This document shows, piece by piece, positions 15,403 through 23,457 of a DNA stretch of 50,731 bases; the first letter of the stretch is position 1, and every line of letters starts with the position of its first letter. Source of the stretch: an uncultured bacterium (GTDB lineage Bacteria > Cyanobacteriota > Vampirovibrionia > Gastranaerophilales > Gastranaerophilaceae). Location: contig CACXGY010000052.1 in NCBI GenBank assembly GCA_902767275.1, forward strand, positions 1-50,731, written 5' to 3'. Under the pieces are notes generated by a model. It was not told the origin of the DNA, made no database searches, and worked only from the letters and a program-made list of their open reading frames with translations. The position numbers and the translations under genes are program-made.

Positions 15403-16845
15403 TTATGCAGACATTTTAACCCAGCCGGAGATTTTACTGTATCCGTTTGAGCCTGGTTTATATACGCATCTTTTTACAGAGTTGCTTGCGTTACCCTCGA
15501 TTGTATGAATAGTTCCGTCAGGGTCAACTTTTTCTACAATACCTGTGTGAGATGCACCATTACTCTTTTGAATCATGACATCTCCTGCTATAGGTTTATA
15601 ACTGCCTATTGCGGCATATTTTCCTTTTTGTTGTGCTGCAGCCATTATTCCGCTAACAGATGCTTGATATCCGAACACACCGTTACCTTTGTAACACCAA
15701 GATACGAAACTTGCACACCATGCGGCTCCATTTGCGGCACCATTTCTGTATTTATTGATAGCAGGCCCATCGTTGTGCCCTGTGAGTTCTTTTACACCAA
15801 TTTTACCTGTCGCATTTGCTAATGCTTGTGCGGCTGTTTGTCCAATTGTTCCATCTCCGCCATTAGCGTAATATGCACTTGATGCTCCGGCTGACTTTGC
15901 TGCCGCTGCACACTGTGCCATTATCTCATTAAATTTTGCCGTATCACAATAAGTATTATCAATATTTAATACACTGTTACTAAAATCTGCTGCCGATTTT
16001 CTGGCATCTTGTATATTTGTTTTAAGGTTTGCATCTTTATTTTCTACTTTTTCATAGATACCATCCATGACTTTTTGCTGTTTTCCTGCATGTTTAGCAA
16101 GAGTTGTCATTTCTGTTGTTAATTTTGTTTGTTTATTTTGATATCCTTGTAATTCTTTTGTTAGTGCATCAATATCTTTTTGAAGTGATTCTTTTTTCTC
16201 AGAACTTTGAATTCCTTCATACTGTGCTTGCTTTTTCGTTATTTCCGCTTGTGTAATGTTAATTTTTCTTGCTAATTCTTCGCTTTCATGTCTTTTACTT
16301 ACAAGTTGTTTTTGTAATTTTGTAAGTTCTTCATAAGCCTCTTTGGCTTCTTTTTTTATTTTATCAGATAATTTTGAATCATTTTGTATAAGGTCATTGA
16401 TTTGTGATTGTAGAATATTTAATTTTTTTTCATCGGTGCTAATCCTTAACTGTTGCAAATCAGACATTAGATCAATGGCTTCAGCCGCAGTCATTGATTC
16501 GGTTCCTGCTACCGGTTCTTCTGTTATTGTACTTTTGTTTATTTTTTCTTCGTAGTACTTTATCATATCTTCTTCTGTAATAGAAGAAGCATCGCCGTCA
16601 TATTCCGCCAATTTTTTGATATCGGTTTCACTGATTTTTGCATTATCAGTACCGTCACCGTCATCTGCCGTTACGCCGGTTATACTATCAAACAATCTGG
16701 ATATTGCTGCATCATCCATTTGCTGCGAAAAGATAGATTTATCTTTTCCTGCATCTTCTTTTGCAAGAGTCTTATATTGAGTAATAAACTCATCTCTTGT
16801 TTGTCCTGCTTTGATTAAATCATTAAAATTTTTCACTTCACTCAT
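15403..16845 (-). CDS. CHAP-domain cell-wall hydrolase with EF-hand-like and coiled-coil N-terminus
   Basis: 480 aa. Residues about 60-95 hold two acidic loops resembling EF-hand/dockerin sites (DDGDGTDNAKIS and DGDASSITEED). About 125-265 is a long coiled coil rich in K, E and Q. The C-terminal 130 residues are a CHAP cysteine peptidase/amidase domain: C377 in GAAWCASFVSW, H433 in SHTGIV and E450 in IEGN form the expected catalytic set. CHAP domains cut peptidoglycan cross-bridges or the stem-peptide amide. There is no signal peptide, so export must use another route if it acts on the wall. GGAGAG precedes the ATG. Its stop lies 5 bases from the opposing paralogue B. Confidence 0.85.
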   Translation of the reverse strand: MSEVKNFNDLIKAGQTRDEFITQYKTLAKEDAGKDKSIFSQQMDDAAISRLFDSITGVTADDGDGTDNAKISETDIKKLAEYDGDASSITEEDMIKYYEEKINKSTITEEPVAGTESMTAAEAIDLMSDLQQLRISTDEKKLNILQSQINDLIQNDSKLSDKIKKEAKEAYEELTKLQKQLVSKRHESEELARKINITQAEITKKQAQYEGIQSSEKKESLQKDIDALTKELQGYQNKQTKLTTEMTTLAKHAGKQQKVMDGIYEKVENKDANLKTNIQDARKSAADFSNSVLNIDNTYCDTAKFNEIMAQCAAAAKSAGASSAYYANGGDGTIGQTAAQALANATGKIGVKELTGHNDGPAINKYRNGAANGAAWCASFVSWCYKGNGVFGYQASVSGIMAAAQQKGKYAAIGSYKPIAGDVMIQKSNGASHTGIVEKVDPDGTIHTIEGNASNSVKRCVYKPGSNGYSKISGWVKMSA

Positions 16846-16936
16846 GGTTATATCTCTCCATGTATATGAAAAGATATCTTATTATTAGATTTCAACATGA
16901 AATTTTATTGTAACATTTCTTAATTATTATATTTCA

Positions 16937-17926
16937 TTAAAATCCCGGACTGTTATGTAATCCGCCCAAAACTGCGTATCTCTCTAGCGGAGAATATTCT
17001 TTTGCCAAACGGAAAAAATCTTTTACAAGTAAATTTTTTGTATTTTTTAGATTAAAGCCCGCTTCTTTAAAAAATTCTTTTTGTGCTTTGTTGGTGTTAA
17101 TATAATTTTTCATTTTTATATAGAGTTTGAATTTTCTTGATCTTCTGATTATTTCTCTGGTTGCAAAATACAAGATTGTATTAAAATCGACTTCGTATCC
17201 GTTTGAATAATTAAAATCAACGGTATAATTTTCATTATCTGCGGTAGAAATTTTGAAATATGAAATTATTCGTGATGTTCCGGGTTCTTCTATTACATAT
17301 CTGTATTCATTAGCATAATTTAAACCGGAAAAACTTGATTCCATAAATTCTTCTTCTTTTCTCAACAGTGTAGGTTTAAAATGTTGGAAAACAGAATCAT
17401 TATAGATATCTGCGACTTCTTTTATATCAGATTTTTTAAATCTTCGATATTTCATATTATTATTTTTTTTAAAAGAAGTTCTGGGAACTTCCCATATTTG
17501 CTCATAAGAACATTGTCTAAATCCGCAGTTGTTTATAAACATTTGCGAAAGTTCAGTATAGTTATCATCTACAAGTACATAAAATGTATGAGCACCCATT
17601 GCACCGTATTGTGAAATTACAAATTCAACTAATTGTTGTGCCACTTCATAGGCATTCTCTATAAAAAACAGTTGAGAAATATTTATTTTTTTATAATTAC
17701 CTCTAAATGTGTGAGCGGTTATTAACCCAAAAATTCTTTCTTTTTCAGTCAGCAAATATGATTCGTCTAAAAATTTATATTTCAGCGGTAAATAATAATG
17801 CAAATGACCGGGAAGTCCGTTTGTAAGTATGTCAATGAAAAGGTTTTCATCTTCTACATTAAGAAAAGAGCGTAAATCTTTTAATCTGGGTTTATCAGAA
17901 ATATTTAATTTTCTAATTTTTGTCAT
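16937..17926 (-). CDS. GNAT-like acetyltransferase, probably two degenerate GNAT halves
   Basis: 329 aa. The second half opens MKYRRFKKSDIKEVADIYNDS, a classic GNAT beginning, and ends KEFFKEAGFNLKNTKNLLVKDF; the first half has a similar plan (RKLNISDKPRLKDLRSF ... MFINNCGFRQCSYEQIWEV). The acetyl-CoA motif Q/R-x2-G-x-G/A is not clear in either half, so activity is uncertain. The start is an ATG with no ribosome site, six bases after a perfect -10 box, which suggests a leaderless mRNA. Substrate unknown. Confidence 0.6.
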   Translation of the reverse strand: MTKIRKLNISDKPRLKDLRSFLNVEDENLFIDILTNGLPGHLHYYLPLKYKFLDESYLLTEKERIFGLITAHTFRGNYKKINISQLFFIENAYEVAQQLVEFVISQYGAMGAHTFYVLVDDNYTELSQMFINNCGFRQCSYEQIWEVPRTSFKKNNNMKYRRFKKSDIKEVADIYNDSVFQHFKPTLLRKEEEFMESSFSGLNYANEYRYVIEEPGTSRIISYFKISTADNENYTVDFNYSNGYEVDFNTILYFATREIIRRSRKFKLYIKMKNYINTNKAQKEFFKEAGFNLKNTKNLLVKDFFRLAKEYSPLERYAVLGGLHNSPGF

Positions 17927-17932
17927 ATCTAA

Positions 17933-17961
17933 ATTATAGCGATTTTTTTAAAACATTTCAA
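17933..17961 (-). promoter_or_regulatory. Sigma-70-type promoter giving a leaderless mRNA
   Basis: On the minus strand: TTGAAA (17961-17956), 17-base spacer, TATAAT (17938-17933), then TTAGAT and directly the ATG of the GNAT-like gene (17926). The expected start point falls at the A of the start codon, and no Shine-Dalgarno sequence is present. Confidence 0.65.
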
Positions 17962-17981
17962 TAAAAAAGCAGATTTTCGCA

Positions 17982-19004
17982 TTACTTTCTGCAATCAGCA
18001 AGTTGGCGATATAGTTCTATTTCCTTATCTGTTAAGTCTTTAGGAAGAACTATTTTCATTTTCACTTTCAAATCTCCATATTTACCGTTTTTATCAGGTA
18101 AACCGAGTCCTTTTAATCTTAGTGCCTGACCGGATGATACTCTTTGAGGAATTTTAATATTGATTTTGCCGTGCAAGGTTTCAATATCTTTATTTGTACC
18201 AAGCACTGCTTCTGTCGGAGTTATTTCCACTTCTTTTGTTAAAGTTGTACCGTCAATTTGATATTCTTTATCTTTAATATGGACAACCAGATACATATCT
18301 CCTTTTCTGCCGTAAGAATCTGTTCTGCCTTTCCCTTTTAATTTTATTTTTTGTCCCTCTGTTACATTTTTTGGTAACTTAATCTTTGCAGAAGATGAAT
18401 TGTTAACATAACCCGTTCCGCCGCAATGGGTACAAAACCCTTGAGGAGGACACTGAGTACATTTTTCCATATTTGTGAACTTAACAGTTATTGGTTTTTC
18501 ATCAAAAATATCTCTAACAGTTATATCAAGATTTTTTGTAATATCAAGTTTTTCGGATTTAGGCGGTCTTTGTTGTGTTTGAGAAGTTCTTCCCTGTCCG
18601 AAATCAAAACCGCTAAAATTATGTGCTTGAGTTTGCCCGCCGGCCATAAAATCTCCAAACAAAGAACTAAAGAAATCTGAAAAACCTCCTGCGCCTTGAT
18701 TGAAGTTAAAACTTTGCCCTCCGCCTTGATTAAAATTAAAACTAAAGTTTTCAAATCCCGGCGGCGGAGTATATTCAGCACCACCTTGCCAGCCTGAACC
18801 TAAACTATCATAACGTTGACGTTTTGCATTATCACCCAGCACTTCATACGCTTCGTTGATATCTTTAAACTTTGATTCCGCTTCTTTTGTTTTATTCACA
18901 TCAGGATGATACTTTCTCGCCAATTTTCGATAAGCGGATTTTATCTCTGATGCTGTTGCATCTCGTTTAACACCTAATATTTCATAGTAGTCTTTATATT
19001 GCAT
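17982..19004 (-). CDS. DnaJ/CbpA-type co-chaperone with half a zinc finger
   Basis: 340 aa Hsp40 that should stimulate DnaK. The J domain (residues 3-68) has H33-P34-D35. A Gly/Phe-rich linker (about 75-140) contains several FNQGGG runs. The C-terminal substrate-binding domains follow (about 150-335, with [21 protein letters not shown]). Between the sub-domains sits [17 protein letters not shown], four cysteines only, where full DnaJ has four CxxCxGxG motifs (eight cysteines) and CbpA has none. AGGAG precedes the ATG. Confidence 0.9.
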   Translation of the reverse strand: MQYKDYYEILGVKRDATASEIKSAYRKLARKYHPDVNKTKEAESKFKDINEAYEVLGDNAKRQRYDSLGSGWQGGAEYTPPPGFENFSFNFNQGGGQSFNFNQGAGGFSDFFSSLFGDFMAGGQTQAHNFSGFDFGQGRTSQTQQRPPKSEKLDITKNLDITVRDIFDEKPITVKFTNMEKCTQCPPQGFCTHCGGTGYVNNSSSAKIKLPKNVTEGQKIKLKGKGRTDSYGRKGDMYLVVHIKDKEYQIDGTTLTKEVEITPTEAVLGTNKDIETLHGKINIKIPQRVSSGQALRLKGLGLPDKNGKYGDLKVKMKIVLPKDLTDKEIELYRQLADCRK

Positions 19005-19131
19005 AATTATCTCCTATTTTTAATATAATATAAACATTCTCAATATTAGAAAAACTTAATTATTTTTTAACAGTTATTACAAAATTATTGAGATATGGAG
19101 ATTATATCTACCTCGAAAAGATTATTTTATC

Positions 19132-19163
19132 TAATAAAAATTAATACAGTCACACAACTGTAT
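19132..19163 (-). terminator. Rho-independent terminator of flhA
   Basis: ATACAGT (19144-19150) pairs with ACTGTAT (19157-19163) around CACACA; on the minus strand the stem is followed by TAATTTTTATTAG. It begins about 20 bases after the flhA stop. Confidence 0.6.
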
Positions 19164-19180
19164 ATTCAATCAATCTATTT

Positions 19181-21253
19181 TTATCCTTCTCCGATAGTAT
19201 CGACTGCTTCCACTCTGATATCAGTAATAAGTTCAGAATAAGAAATTACAACGATAGTAGGTATATGTCGTTCTAAGAGTTGGAACAAAGGTAATCTTAT
19301 ACGAGGAGAACATAAAATTACAGGTTGTTTGCCGATATTTTGATGTGCTCTCATCAGAGTCATTGCTGTAGATTCAATCAAATCTTGAACCTGCATAGGA
19401 TTTAACAAGAACATTGTACCCAATTCCGTACGTTGACAACTGTCATCAAGCACCTTTTCCCATTCAGGAGAAAGAGTAAGTGCATATAAGATATTATCTT
19501 CTTGTACGTTAGTTAAACATATTTGTCTGCCAAGTGCCGCTCTCAGACGTTCTGATAATATATCAGGTTCTTTAGAAAATCTTGCATAATCGCATAAACG
19601 TTCAAATACGAATATAATATCTTTAATAGAAACTTTTTCTCTGATAAGGTTAACGAAAATTTTTCTAAGGTCTGATGTTGAAATAATTGCAGGAACAAGG
19701 TCATTAACAAGAGTAGGGTCTTGTGAACGTACAAGTTCCATGAGTTTAAGTACATCAGTTTTTGTCATTACTTCATCAACGTGTTTACGTACACATTCTT
19801 GTAAATGGGTTACAAGTACATCAGTAGCATCGACGGCAGTAACAGATTTGGTTGCCTGAGCGTCTTCTGCACTAACCCAGTATGCTTGTGTTTGATATGT
19901 CGGGTCGACAGCAATAATTGCATCATCAGGAACATTCTTTCTGACTGCATCCCATTGATCAGCAATAACCATATATTTACCCGGATATACATATCCTGTC
20001 GCAACAGTATTACCACGGATTGATATCATATATTCATTCGCTTCAAGAGCAGAGGAGTCCATAATACGAATATTTGGAATGATATATCCGAGTTCATCAG
20101 TAACTCTTTGACGTAATGCCGCAATTTTAGCAAGTAATTGACCTTCTTGATCCGGATCGGCAATGACAAGCAGACCGGCACCTACTTGTAAACTCAATAC
20201 ATCTACACCCAAACGTTCATACATCTTGTTCGGGTTAACAAGGTCTTGCATATTTTGTCGTACATTTTCAAGTTGTCCCAATTGCGATTGAACGTCTGCA
20301 TTGATAAGTACTGAGAAACCGGCAACGGTTAATCCGATTGAGAATATCAAAAACGGTACAAACGGTAAACCTGTAATCGGGCATGTTATTGTAATCAAGA
20401 ATAAGAATGCCGCAGAAAAGAACAATGAATACGGCTTGTTCATAATTTGATTTGTCAAATCCGAACCTAAAGAAGATGCATCAGCAGATGCACGTGTCAT
20501 AACGATACCTGCTGCGATTGACATCAACAATGACGGAACTTGTGATGCTAAACCATCGCCGATAGTTAAAATTGTATATTTACCGACAGCATCTGCGATA
20601 GGCATTTGCTGCATTAAACAACCTATAATCAATCCTCCGACAATGTTGATTATTGTAATGATGATACCTGCCATAGTATCACCTTTTACAAACTTCATCG
20701 CACCATCCATAGAACCGAACAAACTTGATTCACGTTGTAAATCTTCACGTTTTTTAACCGCTTCTTCCGGAGATATCAGACCGGCATTGAAGTCGGCATC
20801 AATCGTCATTTGTTTACCGGGCATTGCGTCTAATGCGAAACGTGCCGATACTTCCGCAATACGTTCGGCACCTTTTGTGATTACCATAAATTGTACTACT
20901 GTAATAATCAAAAAGATTACACCACCAACAACCATATTTCCACCTGTTACGAATGTTCCGAATGCGTGGATTACTTCGCCTGCCTCGCCTTTTGCAAGGA
21001 TTAAACGTGTTGATGCAATAGATAATACCAGTCGAAACATTGTTCCTAACAAGATGATTGTTGGAAAAGCCGCTAATTCAAGTGGCTTTTGTATATATAA
21101 TGAAATCATCAATAAAACAATTCCAAGTGTAATATTTAATGATATTGAAAAATTAATTACCCAAGTAGGCATTTCCATAAGCAAAATCAAAATAAGTATA
21201 ATGACAAATGCCGCTAAACATATTTCACTTATAGGTTTACCTTCTGATGCCAT
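19181..21253 (-). CDS. flhA: Flagellar export gate protein FlhA
   Basis: 690 aa, the family's normal length. FlhA is the large inner-membrane component of the flagellar type III export gate; its cytosolic ring docks chaperone-substrate complexes. The first 320 residues contain about eight membrane spans, and the conserved cytosolic loop is present (RIAEVSARFALDAMPGKQMTIDADFNAGLI region, about 135-170). The C-terminal part (about 350-690) is the soluble FlhA-C ring domain. The ATG overlaps the fliH stop by one base (TAATG). Paralogous injectisome proteins (SctV) share the fold; fliE and fliF in the window favour the flagellar assignment. Confidence 0.95.
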   Translation of the reverse strand: MASEGKPISEICLAAFVIILILILLMEMPTWVINFSISLNITLGIVLLMISLYIQKPLELAAFPTIILLGTMFRLVLSIASTRLILAKGEAGEVIHAFGTFVTGGNMVVGGVIFLIITVVQFMVITKGAERIAEVSARFALDAMPGKQMTIDADFNAGLISPEEAVKKREDLQRESSLFGSMDGAMKFVKGDTMAGIIITIINIVGGLIIGCLMQQMPIADAVGKYTILTIGDGLASQVPSLLMSIAAGIVMTRASADASSLGSDLTNQIMNKPYSLFFSAAFLFLITITCPITGLPFVPFLIFSIGLTVAGFSVLINADVQSQLGQLENVRQNMQDLVNPNKMYERLGVDVLSLQVGAGLLVIADPDQEGQLLAKIAALRQRVTDELGYIIPNIRIMDSSALEANEYMISIRGNTVATGYVYPGKYMVIADQWDAVRKNVPDDAIIAVDPTYQTQAYWVSAEDAQATKSVTAVDATDVLVTHLQECVRKHVDEVMTKTDVLKLMELVRSQDPTLVNDLVPAIISTSDLRKIFVNLIREKVSIKDIIFVFERLCDYARFSKEPDILSERLRAALGRQICLTNVQEDNILYALTLSPEWEKVLDDSCQRTELGTMFLLNPMQVQDLIESTAMTLMRAHQNIGKQPVILCSPRIRLPLFQLLERHIPTIVVISYSELITDIRVEAVDTIGEG

Positions 21254-22017
21254 TACTCGATGCTCCTCAATGCATTTTGAACAATGTCTAATTGTGCTTC
21301 AATACTTGCATCCACAAGTCCGTTATTTGTTTGTACTATACATCCGCCTTCTGTGATACTTTCATCTGACAAGATTGATAATTTTGTATCCATACCTAAT
21401 AATCTTATCTGTTCCGGCAAGGTGTCTTTTATATATTGTACCTGTAGTGGATTTACTCTTAGAATTATTTTTGGTTCATTCTTAGAAAGAGTTTTTAATA
21501 CATCCATAATTGTATTCAATACTATTTGCGGATCTGTTTTAATCTCTGTTTTAATAATTTTTTGTGCAATTTCCATTGCAATACCTAAAATATTAGGAGC
21601 AATTTCATTAAACACTCTATCTTCTGCTCCAAGAAAAGCCCCAACAACATTTCTGAAATTTTCTAAATCAACTTGTGCTTGTTGTATACCTGCATTAAAC
21701 CCATCTTGATATGCACTTTGTTTTATTTGAATTGCTTCTTCCTGAGCACGTGAAACAAGATTTCTGTCATCTATACGACGATAACCTCTCCTTCTGTTTC
21801 CGGTTCTGCGTTCTTTTCTTTGGGTAAAGTCAATGTTATCAACATCAAAAATGTTGAGTTCTTCTTCTTTTTTCTTTTTTTCTGCTTCGGCTTCCTGTTG
21901 TTTTTGTGCTTCTTCTTCAGCAAGACGTGCGGCTTCTTTTGCCGCTATCTCCGCTTGTATCTCTGCTTCTGTTTTTTTGGAAATCTTTTTCTTTATTATC
22001 ATACTTGTATTATACAT
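21253..22017 (-). CDS. fliH: FliH-type export ATPase regulator
   Basis: 254 aa. FliH/SctL dimers hold the export ATPase FliI inactive and link it to the C-ring. The N-terminal 55 residues are an A/E/K coiled coil (EAEIQAEIAAKEAARLAEEEAQ), then a basic patch (RKERRTGNRRRGYRR), then the FliH/HrpE-like region: AYQDGFNAGIQQAQ, GIAMEIAQKIIKTEI, and LSDESITEGGCIVQTNNGLVDASIEAQL, the last a good family signature. The in-frame ATG at 22002 is another possible start. fliI is not adjacent, which is unusual. Likely co-translated with flhA. Confidence 0.85.
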   Translation of the reverse strand: MYNTSMIIKKKISKKTEAEIQAEIAAKEAARLAEEEAQKQQEAEAEKKKKEEELNIFDVDNIDFTQRKERRTGNRRRGYRRIDDRNLVSRAQEEAIQIKQSAYQDGFNAGIQQAQVDLENFRNVVGAFLGAEDRVFNEIAPNILGIAMEIAQKIIKTEIKTDPQIVLNTIMDVLKTLSKNEPKIILRVNPLQVQYIKDTLPEQIRLLGMDTKLSILSDESITEGGCIVQTNNGLVDASIEAQLDIVQNALRSIE

Positions 22018-22215
22018 TAATTTATTGTTTATGACTAAGTGTTTACAATATTTAAAACCTTATAAATGATTTTGTTATTAAATCATTCATTTAAAATTCG
22101 TATTTTTTGTAAAAAACTTTTTTATCCTAATATTTTTTAATTTTATGCTTTTGCTTTACAAATTCACTTAATTTCGTCATAATACTAAATGTATAAGTTT
22201 TATAGGAAAAAATAA

Positions 22216-23325
22216 TTGAACACAAAATATTGGGTAAGTTTTTCATCAATAGAAGAAATTGATTCAAAATTTATTATTGCATTGTTTGAGTATTTTGGAG
22301 ATATTCAATTAGCCTATAATGCAAGTGTAAATGAGTTAATTGAATTTAATACCAAGACTTCAGGTTATTATAAAAAACGAGTAGATGAATTCATTACCCA
22401 CAGAGAAAAACTTGATGCAGATAAAATTTATTCTTCTGTTTTAGACAGAGGATTAAAAATAATGACGTATGATTCAACGGATTATCCGTTTATGTTAAAA
22501 AACATATCAGATCCGCCTGCTGTCATATATTATAAAGGAGATTTTTCTGTATGTAATCTCAATCGTACAATAGCAGTTGTAGGCTCACGAAGGTTAAGCA
22601 AAAACGGTCAAGAGTCATTAAAAATAGTAATGTCAGGACTTGCCGGAACAGATTTGTGTATTGTATCAGGACTGGCAACAGGTGCAGATACCGCCGCACA
22701 CAGATTTGCATTAGATAACGGACTTAAAACAATAGGTGTTATTGGCAGCGGAATGGATAACCTATATCCTTCTTCAAATAAAAAATTATTTGAAGAAATA
22801 ATAAACGGTAATGGTGTTGTTATGAGTGAATATTACCCGACATTTGAACCTTTACCTTTCAGGTTTCCTCAAAGAAACAGAATTGTTTCAGGTTTATCAT
22901 ACGGAACACTCGTTGTCGAAGCAGCCCTCAAAAGCGGGGCTTTGATAACCGCTAATTTGACGTTAGAACAAGGCAGAGAACTAATGTGTATCCCCGGACT
23001 TATATCAAATCCTAATACAGCAGGAATTTATAAAATGCTAAAAACAGGTGCTGCTATGGTTACTAATTCCGAAGATATATTAAATGCTCTCGAATGGAAT
23101 ATTGATAAACAAATTCCATTATTTAAACAAAATGATAATATTGATTCGTTAACAGCAGAAGAACAAAAAATAATTTATTCAATAGATGTTGAACCGAAAA
23201 GTTTTGATGAAATACTAAAAGAAACAAATATAAATGTTGATGATTTATTAATGCATCTTACCACATTAGAACTAAAAGGGATTCTGGAACAAACAACAGG
23301 CGACAGATACAAAATTGTCAGATAA
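22216..23325 (+). CDS. dprA: DNA-processing protein DprA
   Basis: 369 aa. DprA binds single-stranded DNA taken up during transformation and loads RecA. A helical N-terminal region (about 1-80) precedes the Rossmann-like core: VVGSRRLSKNGQE, SGLATGADTAAHRFAL, GSGMDNLYP, PQRNRIVSGLSYGTLVVEAALKSGALITANL and GRELMCIPG. A C-terminal winged-helix (LTAEEQKIIYSI ... LKGILEQTTGDRYKI) is kept. The start is a TTG with AGGAAAA upstream. It is followed 132 bases later by topA, an arrangement seen in many bacteria. Confidence 0.94.
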   Translation: MNTKYWVSFSSIEEIDSKFIIALFEYFGDIQLAYNASVNELIEFNTKTSGYYKKRVDEFITHREKLDADKIYSSVLDRGLKIMTYDSTDYPFMLKNISDPPAVIYYKGDFSVCNLNRTIAVVGSRRLSKNGQESLKIVMSGLAGTDLCIVSGLATGADTAAHRFALDNGLKTIGVIGSGMDNLYPSSNKKLFEEIINGNGVVMSEYYPTFEPLPFRFPQRNRIVSGLSYGTLVVEAALKSGALITANLTLEQGRELMCIPGLISNPNTAGIYKMLKTGAAMVTNSEDILNALEWNIDKQIPLFKQNDNIDSLTAEEQKIIYSIDVEPKSFDEILKETNINVDDLLMHLTTLELKGILEQTTGDRYKIVR

Positions 23326-23457
23326 TATATTTAATACTAATAAGTTAAATTCCTAATAATTATATTTTACTTTTTGTATGTTCCATTTACAATAATATAG
23401 AGTAATAAAAAAAATAGAGTATTTATTTTAAATTTATTACAGTGATTAAGGAGAGAG

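Noticed and set aside
20643..21356. 237-aa open frame on the plus strand opposite flhA
   Set aside because: flhA on the other strand is unmistakable; this frame has no family features and is a shadow of it.
19181..22017. Injectisome SctV/SctL instead of flagellar FlhA/FliH
   Set aside because: fliE and fliF with flagellar-type features and a sigma-28 promoter occur in the same window; no secretin, translocator or needle genes are seen.
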